From Bacteroidota bacterium (GTDB taxonomy: Bacteria > Bacteroidota > Bacteroidia > 2-12-FULL-35-15): a DNA stretch of 64,000 nucleotides. This document shows positions 49,766 to 59,600 of this stretch, piece by piece (within the stretch, counting starts at the first letter, position 1; each line of letters opens with the position of its first letter). Location: contig JADKIU010000001.1 of NCBI GenBank assembly GCA_016722565.1, positions 744,001 to 808,000 on the forward strand, given 5' to 3'. A program made the translations under genes and the position numbers. Below the pieces are notes generated by a model. The model ran no database searches and was not told where the DNA came from. It worked only from the letters and a program-made list of their open reading frames with translations.

Positions 49766-51625
49766 TCAATTCTTAACAAACTTCTGCGTCAACACTTCTT
49801 TTGTAGAAGAGCTTATTTTCAAAAAATAAATTCCATTTGCCAAAGGAGTTGTAGAGAAGCTAAAATTATTTTTTCCTGCTTTTACTTTATCTTGCAATAG
49901 AACTTTTACCAATTTCCCGGTAACATCCAAAACTTCAAATTTTAATACATCCGACTTTTCGATGGTGATGTTTACATTCATCAATTCGGCAGTTGGATTT
50001 GGATAGATAGAAACATCATTGGATGTTGTGTTTGTTTGTTCATTTACACCTGCTAATGAACCCACTGATAGCTCGGCAATCCAGGTCACATTTTTCTTGG
50101 AAGCATTTGCCCACATTCCGTTTACCCAAACTCTTCCCGGCTGATTGTATTTTCTTTGAGAGCCGGAATAATCTCCCCAACGCTCGTTTCCGGATAAGAT
50201 ATTAAAATAACTTGCCCCGGATTTGATGGTTGTTAATGGTGAATAATTTCCTAATCCATCTGATGTTACTGCTGATACTCCAGGAAAAACAGTTTGTGCT
50301 GTATGATCAAAACTGATGATTGCAGTATGATCCGTTGAACTCACTCCTGCATAGGAAAGGTTTGGGTAACCAATTTCAAGTAATGTATCCGAAATAATAT
50401 TGGCAGTAATAAATGGAGAACTGCTAATGTCGTTGATAATTCCATGATACACGGCACAATGCCCGGTTGCAGTATCCAAACAATTACTAACAAATTGGAT
50501 TTTATCATTTTCGATAAAGGCACCCAAAATACGTGAGTCGTTTGTTTCGAGGAGTTGTACTCCCGGTCCGGGTTGTGCTGCTTGCGGAGCCATGATGTAT
50601 TTTAATGGTGAGATGAGTGGCGTTACGGTTATGGTTTGTCCGGGTGCACCCAATGTATCGTTAATATTCACAACAAATATGGTATCATTCTCTACATCTA
50701 AATTTCTGTTGGAAAGAAAATTCATGTCCGGACCATATGTATCAATTCCCCCTTTTACCGGGCAAAGGTTACGAATTGGTTTGCCTACGCAGGTGATGTT
50801 GTTGTGCACCATAGCTTGAATAGGACTTCCGGTATAACCACTGTTTTTATTTACTTGCCAGATTACCGTTTCATTAAATCCGGTTTGCCAGCTGGAATCC
50901 GGGTACAATAAATTTCCGGTAATGAATACTTCTTGGTCGGTCATGGCTAACATCGGATAGTCGGTCCACAAACCATTGTTAAATGGGTTGCCGGGAAGTT
51001 CATACATGTTCCATGTTCCGTTTGGATCATTGGAAGCGGAGAAAGCAACGGTGATGCTGCTTGTTGTATCTGTAAATCCATTCAAGAAAACTAAAATATA
51101 TTTATCTTGAACTGGATCATAAATAACTTTCGGATCGTATTTTACATTTGGATTTGCAAGCACGGTAGCGAAGGCTCCTAATGAAACGTAACCTAAGGAT
51201 GTCCAGGTATTCATATCAAATTTGAAAACTGTTGAATTTTGAACGGAGATGATTTTATTCCCGTCAGAAATAGCAATGTCATTGTCGTTTGGCACGCTGC
51301 TATTGTATAAGTTACCGGCTAAATTTTGTCCAAGGAAAGGCGCAGGAGGTGCCGGCATTTTATTTTCTGATTTTAAAGCGATGTGTTTTTTTGGGTACAC
51401 ATGTGATAAGCTATCCTTGATTGCATTGAGTTTTTGTTTTTCACTTTTCCCATCAGGAGTAGGCATTTCAATGTTTTGAATCACCGGGTTCCAGTCTTCC
51501 TTAATATCTCCGGCATTAATTGTTGCCGCTTTTGGAATTGTGAAGCGTGTTGATTTTACTTGAGCAGATGCTTGGATTGTAAAAACAACGGAAAGGTAAA
51601 TGGTAATGCGTTTTATTAGTTTCAT
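49766..51625 (-). CDS. T9SS-secreted protein with beta-propeller-like passenger
   Basis: The Met at 51625 begins a clean signal peptide (MKLIKRITIYLSVVFTIQASAQ, in part); the open frame runs 29 codons further upstream but those codons look non-coding. The 619-residue protein has a passenger rich in aromatic and Asp residues with sialidase-like phrases (YDPVQDKYILVFLNG, SASNDPNGTWNMYELPG, DYPMLAMTDQEVFITGN, WGDYSGSQRKYNQPGRVWVNG), suggesting a beta-propeller, but no catalytic set is clear. The end is a type A sorting domain (VSIYPNPTAELM ... VLTQKFVKN). Function unknown. Confidence 0.83.
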   Translation of the reverse strand: MKLIKRITIYLSVVFTIQASAQVKSTRFTIPKAATINAGDIKEDWNPVIQNIEMPTPDGKSEKQKLNAIKDSLSHVYPKKHIALKSENKMPAPPAPFLGQNLAGNLYNSSVPNDNDIAISDGNKIISVQNSTVFKFDMNTWTSLGYVSLGAFATVLANPNVKYDPKVIYDPVQDKYILVFLNGFTDTTSSITVAFSASNDPNGTWNMYELPGNPFNNGLWTDYPMLAMTDQEVFITGNLLYPDSSWQTGFNETVIWQVNKNSGYTGSPIQAMVHNNITCVGKPIRNLCPVKGGIDTYGPDMNFLSNRNLDVENDTIFVVNINDTLGAPGQTITVTPLISPLKYIMAPQAAQPGPGVQLLETNDSRILGAFIENDKIQFVSNCLDTATGHCAVYHGIINDISSSPFITANIISDTLLEIGYPNLSYAGVSSTDHTAIISFDHTAQTVFPGVSAVTSDGLGNYSPLTTIKSGASYFNILSGNERWGDYSGSQRKYNQPGRVWVNGMWANASKKNVTWIAELSVGSLAGVNEQTNTTSNDVSIYPNPTAELMNVNITIEKSDVLKFEVLDVTGKLVKVLLQDKVKAGKNNFSFSTTPLANGIYFLKISSSTKEVLTQKFVKN

Positions 51626-51715
51626 GACAAATGTTTTGTGAAAATCAAATTTAATGAAAAATGAGTGGATTGACAAATGGTCTTGTTTGGTGATATTAAA
51701 AAAGGCATTCAATGT

Positions 51716-52912
51716 TTATTTTTGAGAATTCAAATGTTCTGCCAATTTATACCCCATGCTGAAACATCCTTGTAAGAGATAGCCACCTGTTGGTGCATCC
51801 CAATCCAACATTTCACCGATGCAATAAGTGTTTGGCATTTTTAATAATTGAAAATTGGAGTCAATTTCTGTTAAGGAGATTCCTCCAACCGTAGAAATTG
51901 CTTCATCAATTGGAGCAGTTGCTGTAATTGTGATAGGCAAATTTTTGATTTTTGATGCTAATACTTCTAAATAGGTGAAATCATCCTTTGACAATATTGT
52001 TTTTAAAAGTTCAATCTGTATGTCATCTAAATTTAATCGATCAATGAGTAGTTTTTTAATGGAACGGTTTCCTCTTGCGGAAAATTTATCTTTTATTTGT
52101 TCGATTGTTAATGAAGGTTTTAAGTCAAGGTAAATAATTGCTTCATCAGTTTCGCTAAGTTGTTTACGTATTTCCGGACTCAATGCATAGATGGCGCCAC
52201 CTTCTAATCCGAATTTGGTAATCACTAATTCTCCTTTACGTTCATGATTACTGCACTTTACAGAAATGTTTTTTAACGATTTCCCTTCTGCTAAAGAAAT
52301 AAAGTCGCTTTTCCATTTTACTTGATAGGCGCAATTAGATGCTTGAAATGGATGTACTTCAATACCTTTCTCTGAAAAATAATTGATCCATGAACCATCC
52401 GACCCAGTGACTTTCCAGCTGGAGCCACCGAGTGAAAAAATAAGGATGGAGGATTGAAGATTTAGGATTTCCTGATTGTGTTCTAATATAAGTGTATCAT
52501 TTTCCCAGCCTTTCCAAATATGATTTGTTTTGATCGCTACATTTTTTCTTTTTAGTTCATTCAGAATTGCATTCAACACATCGATTGGTTTTATTCCTTC
52601 AATTGGAAAAACTCTTTTACTGGATCCCACAAATGTTTCGATCCCAATTTTTTTTAGCCAATCGCGTAAATCGGTGTTTGAAAAAGAAGATAGAATGGGC
52701 TTGAAAAAATCTGCGGGTGAATAGCGCTGAATAAATTTTTCTATCTCTTCTGAATGCGTCAAATTGAATCCTCCATCACCGGCCACCAGAAATTTTCTTC
52801 CCAAAGCTGCATTGCGTTCATAGATAGTAACATCAAACTTGCTTTCGTCCAACTGAGCTGCGAGCATGAGTGCAGCAGCTCCGCCTCCGATAATGGTAAT
52901 TGTTTTTTTCAT
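51716..52912 (-). CDS. HI0933/YhiN-family FAD-dependent oxidoreductase
   Basis: A 398-residue flavoprotein of unknown substrate. The FAD-binding motif IIGGGAAALMLA and the family hallmark RKFLVAGDGGFNLTH (BaiN/YhiN-type GGGRCN equivalent) are seen, with a C-terminal PTGGYLLQGCFSMGYKLAEHL. Homologues are often called aminoacetone oxidase family or TIGR03862-like. The usual GRCN of the family appears here as GDGGFN, as in the TIGR03862 branch. It lies 90 bases downstream-in-space of the T9SS gene on the same strand, but there is no functional link. Confidence 0.85.
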   Translation of the reverse strand: MKKTITIIGGGAAALMLAAQLDESKFDVTIYERNAALGRKFLVAGDGGFNLTHSEEIEKFIQRYSPADFFKPILSSFSNTDLRDWLKKIGIETFVGSSKRVFPIEGIKPIDVLNAILNELKRKNVAIKTNHIWKGWENDTLILEHNQEILNLQSSILIFSLGGSSWKVTGSDGSWINYFSEKGIEVHPFQASNCAYQVKWKSDFISLAEGKSLKNISVKCSNHERKGELVITKFGLEGGAIYALSPEIRKQLSETDEAIIYLDLKPSLTIEQIKDKFSARGNRSIKKLLIDRLNLDDIQIELLKTILSKDDFTYLEVLASKIKNLPITITATAPIDEAISTVGGISLTEIDSNFQLLKMPNTYCIGEMLDWDAPTGGYLLQGCFSMGYKLAEHLNSQK

Positions 52913-53021
52913 TGAATCAAAAGTAGCATTTTTAAAGCCGGTCTCCTATAAAATGTAGAATACATTTAATTGGATTAAACCTTTTTAATTTGTCATTGTC
53001 ATACCGCAAAACATTATAACT

Positions 53022-53423
53022 ATGAAAAAAATATTTTTAATTTTATTTACTGTTGCGATAGCTTCTGTAAATGCACTGGCGCAAGAACCTGTAAAAGCAA
53101 AACCACCAAAAAAAACACCTGAAGAACGGGCTGAAAACATGACCAAACGTTTAACGAAAGAGTTAAGTTTAAGTGCTGATCAACAAGTGAAAATTAAAGG
53201 AATTATTTTAAAACGGGAATTGGAAAGAGATAAAATTGCCAAAGAAATGAAAGAGGGTCCGGCTAAAGTAAAGGAAGAGTTAAAAACGGTTTTGACTGCG
53301 GAACAATTTCAAAAATTTGAGCAGAAAGAAGCCGAAATGAAAAAGAAACGTGAAGAGCGAAGAAAACAACCACGCGTTTCCGGAAAAGAAGCGCTTCCTC
53401 CACCTACTCCAGAAGCGAAATAA
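53022..53423 (+). CDS. Spy/LTXXQ-like small exported protein
   Basis: A 133-residue protein with a signal peptide (about 1-21, ending LAQ). The mature part is a highly charged helical hairpin with K-R-L-T-K-E-L-S-L-S-A-D-Q-Q-V-K-I followed by L-T-A-E-Q-F-Q-K-F, the two LTxxQ-like motifs of Spy/CpxP-type periplasmic proteins, and ends in a Pro-rich tail. Relatives act as chaperones or envelope stress sensors. It stands alone, followed by a large inverted repeat. Confidence 0.72.
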   Translation: MKKIFLILFTVAIASVNALAQEPVKAKPPKKTPEERAENMTKRLTKELSLSADQQVKIKGIILKRELERDKIAKEMKEGPAKVKEELKTVLTAEQFQKFEQKEAEMKKKREERRKQPRVSGKEALPPPTPEAK

Positions 53424-53440
53424 TCCCGCCTTCATAGTAA

Positions 53441-53523
53441 TAGATTGCTTCGTACCTCGCAATGACGACTTATTTTAACCTTACTGATTTAAAGAACGTC
53501 ATTGCGAGGTACGAAGCAATCTA
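53441..53523. repeat. perfect 27-bp inverted repeat (dispersed MITE-like element)
   Basis: Left arm 53441-53467 starts TAGATTGCTTCGTACCTCGC; right arm 53497-53523 is its exact reverse complement and includes CGTCATTGCGAGGTACGAAG; the spacer is 29 bases. The wording is, from memory, very widespread in Bacteroidota intergenic DNA. It could form a long stem in RNA and act as terminator for the Spy-like gene. It carries no reading frame and no target duplication is clear. Confidence 0.85.
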
Positions 53524-53572
53524 TCTTTCTTGAACGTGCTATCTCAGTATTTTCTTAAATTCGCATAGAAAT

Positions 53573-55684
53573 ATGTCGAATAATTTTTTAAATACCCCTA
53601 TTGAATATCTGAAAAGCGTTGGTCCACAAAGAGCCGATTTGCTGAAAAAGGAATTGCATATTTTCAATTATTCTAATCTGCTTACCTATTATCCTTTTCG
53701 GTATGTAGATCGTACCAAATTTTATAAAGTCAACGAGATCAATGCGGATTTGCCATTTGTGCAATTGAGAGGAAAAATTGTGCATACCGAAATGGTTGGC
53801 GTAAAACGCTCACAACGATTTGTTGCCACCTTTACAGATGGAACCGGTAAATTGGAATTGGTGTGGTTTCAAGGAGCGAAGTGGTTTGGTGAAAAAATAA
53901 AACCGCATCTTACCAATGAATATGTTGTTTTTGGAAAGCCTGCTGCCTTTGCCGGGAAATTCAATATCGCTCATCCTGAAATTGAATTGGCTACGGAAGA
54001 AAATACAACATTTGCTCCTGCCTTACAGGCCGTTTATCATAGCACAGATAAATTAAAAGGAAGAAGTTTGGATACCAAAGGGATTGCCCGTTTGCAAAAA
54101 GGATTGGTGTCTCTTATAAAAAATAATATTCCGGAAACGCTTTCGAAAACAATTATCGATCGCTATCAATTGATTTCGAGAGAAGATGCGATGAAACAAA
54201 TTCATTTTCCACAAAATCCTGAATTGTTGAAACGTGCTGAATTCAGATTAAAATTTGAAGAATTGTTTTTTATTCAGTTGAAATTGTTAAAGCAAAAAGG
54301 ACATCGGGAAAAAACGTACAGAGGTTTTGTATTTCCCAAAGTAGGAGACTATTTTAATAATTTTTTTAATAAACATTTACCATTCGAACTAACGAATGCT
54401 CAGAAGAGAGTTATCAAGGAAATTCGTTTGGACATGGGAAGTGGTAAACAAATGAATCGTTTGTTGCAAGGAGATGTGGGGAGCGGTAAAACCTTGGTGG
54501 CGTTGATGAATATGCTAATTGCTTTGGATAATGGTTTTCAAGCATGTTTAATGGCACCGACAGAAATATTGGCCAATCAACATTTTGAAACAATTTCGGA
54601 ATTACTTAAACCGCTTGATATAAAAGTAGGATTGCTTACCGGATCAAAAAAAACAAAGGAGCGCAGAATATTGCATGAACAATTGTTGAGTGGCGAATTA
54701 CAAATATTGATCGGAACCCATGCCTTGTTTGAAGACATCGTTCAGTTTAAAAATTTAGGATTGGTTGTGATTGATGAACAACATCGTTTTGGTGTTGCGC
54801 AACGTGCAAAAATGTGGACAAAAAACACACAACCACCGCATGTATTAATTATGTCGGCAACTCCTATTCCACGGACGTTAGCCATGACCTTATATGGCGA
54901 CTTAGATGTAAGTGTGATAGATGAAATGCCTCCTGGAAGAAAACCAATTTCAACAGTTCATCGTTTTGATAACCACCGCGACAGAGTATTTGGGTTCATG
55001 CGTGAACAAATTGCATTAGGGCGCCAAATATATGTGGTTTATCCATTGATTAAAGAATCGGAGAAGATGGATTTTAAAGATTTGCAAGATGGGTATGAAA
55101 GTATTGTTAGAGCATTTCCTATGCCTCAATATCATGTGAGTATTGTACATGGACAATTAAAGGCGGATGCAAAAGAATACGAGATGCAGCGCTTTGTAAA
55201 ACATCAAACACAAATAATGGTGGCGACCACTGTTATTGAAGTTGGCGTGAATGTTCCAAATGCAAGTGTGATGGTAATTGAAAGTGCTGAACGTTTTGGT
55301 TTATCTCAATTGCATCAGTTACGTGGACGAGTGGGTCGTGGAGCCGATCAATCGTATTGTATATTGATGACAAGTCATAAGTTGGGCGCAGATGGAAAAT
55401 TAAGAATGGAAACCATGTGTCGAACCAACGATGGTTTTGAAATAGCAGATGTGGATCTGAAATTGCGTGGTCCGGGTGATATGGCGGGAACAATGCAAAG
55501 TGGTGTGTTGGATTTGAACATTGCTGATTTGGCAAAAGATTCTCAAATTTTGCATACCGCCAGAAATATGGTGATTGAATTATTATCAGAAGATTCTGAA
55601 TTACAAAATCCGGAGAATGCACCCATTGCATATCATTTTTCGATGATGAATAGCAATCGTACGAACTGGAGTCGAATATCCTAA
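53573..55684 (+). CDS. recG: ATP-dependent DNA helicase RecG
   Basis: Branch-migration helicase that remodels stalled replication forks, 703 residues. The N-terminal wedge/OB domain shows SVGPQRADLL and LLTYYPFRYVDRT; the helicase core shows LTNAQKRVIKEI, Walker A GDVGSGKT, the APTEILANQHF motif, Walker B IDEQHRFGV (DEQH), SATPIPRTLA and the C-terminal QLRGRVGRG. Its stop codon overlaps the stop of the convergent DoxX-like gene by 4 bases. Confidence 0.95.
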   Translation: MSNNFLNTPIEYLKSVGPQRADLLKKELHIFNYSNLLTYYPFRYVDRTKFYKVNEINADLPFVQLRGKIVHTEMVGVKRSQRFVATFTDGTGKLELVWFQGAKWFGEKIKPHLTNEYVVFGKPAAFAGKFNIAHPEIELATEENTTFAPALQAVYHSTDKLKGRSLDTKGIARLQKGLVSLIKNNIPETLSKTIIDRYQLISREDAMKQIHFPQNPELLKRAEFRLKFEELFFIQLKLLKQKGHREKTYRGFVFPKVGDYFNNFFNKHLPFELTNAQKRVIKEIRLDMGSGKQMNRLLQGDVGSGKTLVALMNMLIALDNGFQACLMAPTEILANQHFETISELLKPLDIKVGLLTGSKKTKERRILHEQLLSGELQILIGTHALFEDIVQFKNLGLVVIDEQHRFGVAQRAKMWTKNTQPPHVLIMSATPIPRTLAMTLYGDLDVSVIDEMPPGRKPISTVHRFDNHRDRVFGFMREQIALGRQIYVVYPLIKESEKMDFKDLQDGYESIVRAFPMPQYHVSIVHGQLKADAKEYEMQRFVKHQTQIMVATTVIEVGVNVPNASVMVIESAERFGLSQLHQLRGRVGRGADQSYCILMTSHKLGADGKLRMETMCRTNDGFEIADVDLKLRGPGDMAGTMQSGVLDLNIADLAKDSQILHTARNMVIELLSEDSELQNPENAPIAYHFSMMNSNRTNWSRIS

Positions 55685-56919
55685 TTGTTCATGGGATATT
55701 CCACTACCCAATGAAATCCTCTGTTGAGCAATGGATATTCTTTTATGTCAACTTTTCTGAATTGAATACTGCTGGAATCATTTTCAGAGAGTGTCAATAT
55801 GTTTTCCGCAAAATCATAATGTAATAATCGCTTGTCGGATGGATCGCTGTTGGATTGAAAGATGACTGTTTTGGCAATAGTATCAACAGTAGCTGTGTAA
55901 TAGCGATAACTATCTTCCCACTTTATTAACGTATTTTTTCGATCGAAAATAATCTGTTTTAATTTCTTGCCGTCTTTGATGTTCGATCCGCTATAGTTGT
56001 ATGTTCCATATAATGGTGGTTTCGGTGCGCTGTCGCCATCTGTTTTCATATTCGTCCAGCTGAAATTCATAAACAATAAAGTGAACGAAACAATTACCCC
56101 TGCTTTTATAATCTTTCGATAGGCTTGAATAGGTTGGGGTAATGCCATTTCCGGTTGTTGCGGTAGTTTGCTTTCTTTCTGTAAAATAAAAAATTGGAAA
56201 ATAGAATTGAAAAAAGGGTAAAGCAATACGAAAGAATATCCAACCATGTGTAAGGCGAAAAGTTTTACCGGTACATCGTAGCTAAAATTAATAACCGCTA
56301 CATTAATCATGATGATTAATGTAATTAATGCTCCTAATGCGGTTGTTTTTCTGAATAACAATAAAAATCCAGCGCACACTTCTGCTATTCCCAAAAAGAT
56401 GGTGTAGCTGGTTGAGTAGCCCATGAATGCCCAAAGAAGTCCTTGCGGTGTAGATTCACCAAATGTTTGTTCCAGCTTTTCTAAACTTGGAAAAGGGAAA
56501 TGCGATTTGAATACTTTATCGAAACCATAAACCAACATATAAAATCCAATACAATAGCGGATGTAAACAAACAAGTAGGATTGGAGCTTTTCATAGTTGG
56601 GTCTTTTTTTATCAATCAGCAATAGCGTTACTGCAGCGATTATCGATAGGATGAGGGAGATGAAAAATTTTAAAAAATCAAAAGTGGTGTCGCCACTGTC
56701 GGAAAACTCAAGCTTTTTTAGGTGTTGAATATGAAAAATGTTTTTCCCGATACCAATCACAAATGCATCATTTAGTTTATCATAAAAATTAAATATAAAA
56801 TCTAATTGAGGGAAGGCATCAAAAGGGAAAGGGAAAATGTAAAAGAAGGTGTATGATAAGACGAAGAGAAAAATAAATTTCTTCCAGGTAGTCCATTTTA
56901 ATGTGATATCGTCTAACAT
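55681..56919 (-). CDS. DoxX-like multi-pass membrane protein
   Basis: A 412-residue membrane protein with about seven helices: first near residues 14-30, another at about 85-105, then a DoxX-like group at about 115-235 (CIGFYMLVYGFDKVFKSHFPFPS, cited in part, LLWAFMGYSTSYTIFLGIAEVCAGFLLLFRKTT, in part) and one near 275-290. A soluble C-terminal domain of about 115 residues follows (GTYNYSGSNIKDGKK ... DKRLLHYDFAENIL). DoxX-type proteins can take part in thiosulfate or disulfide chemistry, but no such residues are seen here. Function unknown. Confidence 0.75.
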   Translation of the reverse strand: MLDDITLKWTTWKKFIFLFVLSYTFFYIFPFPFDAFPQLDFIFNFYDKLNDAFVIGIGKNIFHIQHLKKLEFSDSGDTTFDFLKFFISLILSIIAAVTLLLIDKKRPNYEKLQSYLFVYIRYCIGFYMLVYGFDKVFKSHFPFPSLEKLEQTFGESTPQGLLWAFMGYSTSYTIFLGIAEVCAGFLLLFRKTTALGALITLIIMINVAVINFSYDVPVKLFALHMVGYSFVLLYPFFNSIFQFFILQKESKLPQQPEMALPQPIQAYRKIIKAGVIVSFTLLFMNFSWTNMKTDGDSAPKPPLYGTYNYSGSNIKDGKKLKQIIFDRKNTLIKWEDSYRYYTATVDTIAKTVIFQSNSDPSDKRLLHYDFAENILTLSENDSSSIQFRKVDIKEYPLLNRGFHWVVEYPMNN

Positions 56920-57053
56920 CTAATGGTAAAAGTATTTGAATTATCCTTCATTTCAAAATAGATTTTTATTTTTCAACAAAAGTCATAAAACTGTTGAAAA
57001 CATTATCTAAAAAGGGATTTCAAGATACTTACCTTAGCATAAATATAAAATTT

Positions 57054-59306
57054 ATGTCAGAATCACATTTTTATAAAAAGATAGCTTTAAGCTTAAGCCT
57101 CAACGAAAAGCAAGTTGATGCTGTTGTTGGATTGTTGGATGAAGGAGCTACCATTCCTTTTATTTCCCGTTACCGGAAGGAAATGACAGGGAGTATGGAT
57201 GAAGTTCAAGTGGCGAATGTTCGAGATGAAATTGAACGTTTGCGTGCATTGGAAAAACGCAGAGAATTTATTTTAGAGTCCATCGAAGGACAAGGAAAAT
57301 TAACTCCTGAATTAATTTCTTTGTTAAGACAAGCGGAAACTGTTTCTGCATTGGAAGATATTTATTTGCCTTTCAAACCGAAACGCAGAACAAAAGCAAC
57401 CATTGCACGTGAAAAAGGATTAGAACCATTAGCGCAACTGATTTTTGATCAAGGAAAAATTGATGTGGAAGATGAAGCAGAGAAATTTGTTTCTGACGAG
57501 AAAGATGTGAAGTCGGCCGGTGATGCACTTTCAGGTGCACGTGATATTGTTGCAGAATGGATCAATGAAAATGCAGAAGCACGTGATAAGATTCGTAATT
57601 TATTTAAACGTTCGGCTACAATCAAAAGTAAAGTGCTAAGAGGAAAAGAAGAAGCCGGTGAAAAATTCAAAGATTATTTTGATTGGGAAGAAAATTTAAT
57701 GGGCTGTCCTTCTCATAGATTATTAGCCATCCGCAGAGGAGAAAGCGAAGAGATATTAAGCATTCACATTGCTCCACCTGAAGAAGAAGCTATTGATATC
57801 TTGGTGAATCAATTTGTGAAATCCAACAATGCTGCTTCTGCTCAAGTGAAGTTGGCCTGTGATGATGCCTACAATCGTATGATGCAAGGATCAATTGAAA
57901 CAGAAATGCGCATGATGACCAAAGAATTGGCAGATGAAAAAGCCATTCAAGTGTTTGCGGATAATTTACGCGAATTGATGTTGGCTTCTCCGCTTGGACA
58001 AAAAGCAATTTTGGCGATTGACCCGGGCTTTAGAACCGGTTGTAAAGTGGTGGTGTTGGACAAACAAGGAAAGCTATTGGATGACACGGTGATCTATCCA
58101 CACGAACAAAATAAAATATTTCAAACCAAACAATTGATTTTAGCGTGGTGCGACAAACATAAAGTAGAAGCGATTGCTATTGGAAACGGAACAGCAGGAA
58201 GAGAAACCGAAACATTTATTAGAAGTATAGAAGACCTTCCGAAAAGCATCAATGTGATTATGGTAAACGAAAGCGGAGCTTCGATTTATTCTGCATCCGA
58301 TGTTGCACGCGAAGAGTTTGCTGATAAAGACATCACCGTGCGTGGAGCTGTTTCGATTGGAAGAAGATTGGCTGATCCATTAGCTGAATTGGTGAAGATT
58401 GATGCAAAGTCGATTGGAGTGGGACAATATCAACACGATGTGGATCAATACCTCTTGAAGAAAAAATTAGATGAAGTAGTAGAGAGTTGTGTAAATAAAG
58501 TTGGAGTAGAAGTGAACACAGCAAGCAAACAATTGTTAACCTACGTTTCCGGATTGGGTGGCGTATTGGCTAGGAATATTGTGGAATACAGAAATGAAAA
58601 CGGCCCGTTCAAATCTCGGAAAGATATTTTGAAAGTTCCAAGAATGGGCGAAAAAGCATTTGAGCAAGCAGCAGGATTTTTACGTATTGCAAATGGAAAA
58701 AATCCATTGGACAAAAGTGCAGTACATCCTGAAAGTTATGGTATTGTGGAGAAAATGGCCGCTGATTTAAATTGCACGATTGAACAATTGATGAGCGAAA
58801 AAGAATTTCGTAAACAAATTTCGTTGCAAAAATATGTTACAGAAAAAGTAGGGCTTCCTACTTTGAATGACATCATGAACGAGTTGGATAAACCGGGAAG
58901 AGATCCGCGAAAATCATTTGAAGTTTTTAAGTTTGACGACAGCGTTCATGAAATTGCAGATTTAAGAGTAGGAATGAAATTGCCCGGAATTGTAACCAAC
59001 GTTACCAACTTTGGTGCCTTCGTAGACATTGGCGTTCATCAAGATGGATTAGTACACGTTTCTCAATTGTCAAACACATTTGTCTCCGACCCCAACACGG
59101 TTGTGAAAGTTCAACAGCAAGTAATGGTAACTGTAACCGAAGTAGATGCACAAAGAAAAAGAATTGCTTTATCAATGAAAGATAATGTCAGCAGTGCACC
59201 CGTTTCGAAACCTGCTCAAACTAATTCTAATAAAAAAGGAAAACCTGAACCACCTGCGAATGATTTCGCTTCTCAGTTGGCTGCTTTGAAGGATAAGTTT
59301 AAGTAG
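57054..59306 (+). CDS. tex: Tex-family RNA-binding transcription accessory protein
   Basis: A 750-residue cytoplasmic nucleic-acid-binding protein. The ATG at 57054 (MSESHFYKKIALSLSL) is preferred over 56994 because the added residues are unlike the family. N-terminal Tex region: GATIPFISRYRKEMTG and LEDIYLPFKPKRRTKA. The YqgF/RNase H-like domain shows ILAIDPGFRTGCKV, then helix-hairpin-helix elements (YVSGLGGVLARNIVEYR, ILKVPRMGEKAFEQAAGFLRI, in part) and a C-terminal S1 domain (GIVTNVTNFGAFVDIGVHQDG), with a Lys/Pro-rich tail. It is a single-gene unit. Confidence 0.94.
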   Translation: MSESHFYKKIALSLSLNEKQVDAVVGLLDEGATIPFISRYRKEMTGSMDEVQVANVRDEIERLRALEKRREFILESIEGQGKLTPELISLLRQAETVSALEDIYLPFKPKRRTKATIAREKGLEPLAQLIFDQGKIDVEDEAEKFVSDEKDVKSAGDALSGARDIVAEWINENAEARDKIRNLFKRSATIKSKVLRGKEEAGEKFKDYFDWEENLMGCPSHRLLAIRRGESEEILSIHIAPPEEEAIDILVNQFVKSNNAASAQVKLACDDAYNRMMQGSIETEMRMMTKELADEKAIQVFADNLRELMLASPLGQKAILAIDPGFRTGCKVVVLDKQGKLLDDTVIYPHEQNKIFQTKQLILAWCDKHKVEAIAIGNGTAGRETETFIRSIEDLPKSINVIMVNESGASIYSASDVAREEFADKDITVRGAVSIGRRLADPLAELVKIDAKSIGVGQYQHDVDQYLLKKKLDEVVESCVNKVGVEVNTASKQLLTYVSGLGGVLARNIVEYRNENGPFKSRKDILKVPRMGEKAFEQAAGFLRIANGKNPLDKSAVHPESYGIVEKMAADLNCTIEQLMSEKEFRKQISLQKYVTEKVGLPTLNDIMNELDKPGRDPRKSFEVFKFDDSVHEIADLRVGMKLPGIVTNVTNFGAFVDIGVHQDGLVHVSQLSNTFVSDPNTVVKVQQQVMVTVTEVDAQRKRIALSMKDNVSSAPVSKPAQTNSNKKGKPEPPANDFASQLAALKDKFK

Positions 59307-59600
59307 TAATAAAACCATTTTAAGAGGTCTTCAAGAAATCTTTTTTTTATGGAAGTACTTGTATAATATGCAAAGAATATCTCTTTTTATGGTTTTTGTT
59401 TGCTATTAAATCAAAAAACAGAAAGGGATATAGTCTTTTAGACAGGTATATAAAAAGAATCTATAACTCCATTTAAAATAGGTGTTTCAGAGTAGTTATC
59501 GTGAATATCAGTTTTTTGAACAAGTATACTATTGTGAAGTTTTGTTTTGAAACGCATGAGTACATTGAGTAATTTTGTTTCATAATTAAAACTCAAGATC
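59307..59600 (+). other. non-coding gap between tex and the cohesin/dockerin-like T9SS gene
   Basis: 294 bases, AT-rich, without a plausible reading frame or a clear terminator hairpin after tex. Its 3' end carries the promoter described separately. Confidence 0.5.
59546..59577 (+). promoter_or_regulatory. Bacteroidota-type promoter
   Basis: TTTG at 59546-59549, a 20-base spacer and TAATTTTG at 59570-59577 give a near-consensus promoter of the form TTTG-N20-TAnnTTTG. The ATG of the 834-residue T9SS gene lies 23 bases downstream. This is the best promoter match in the window. Confidence 0.55.
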
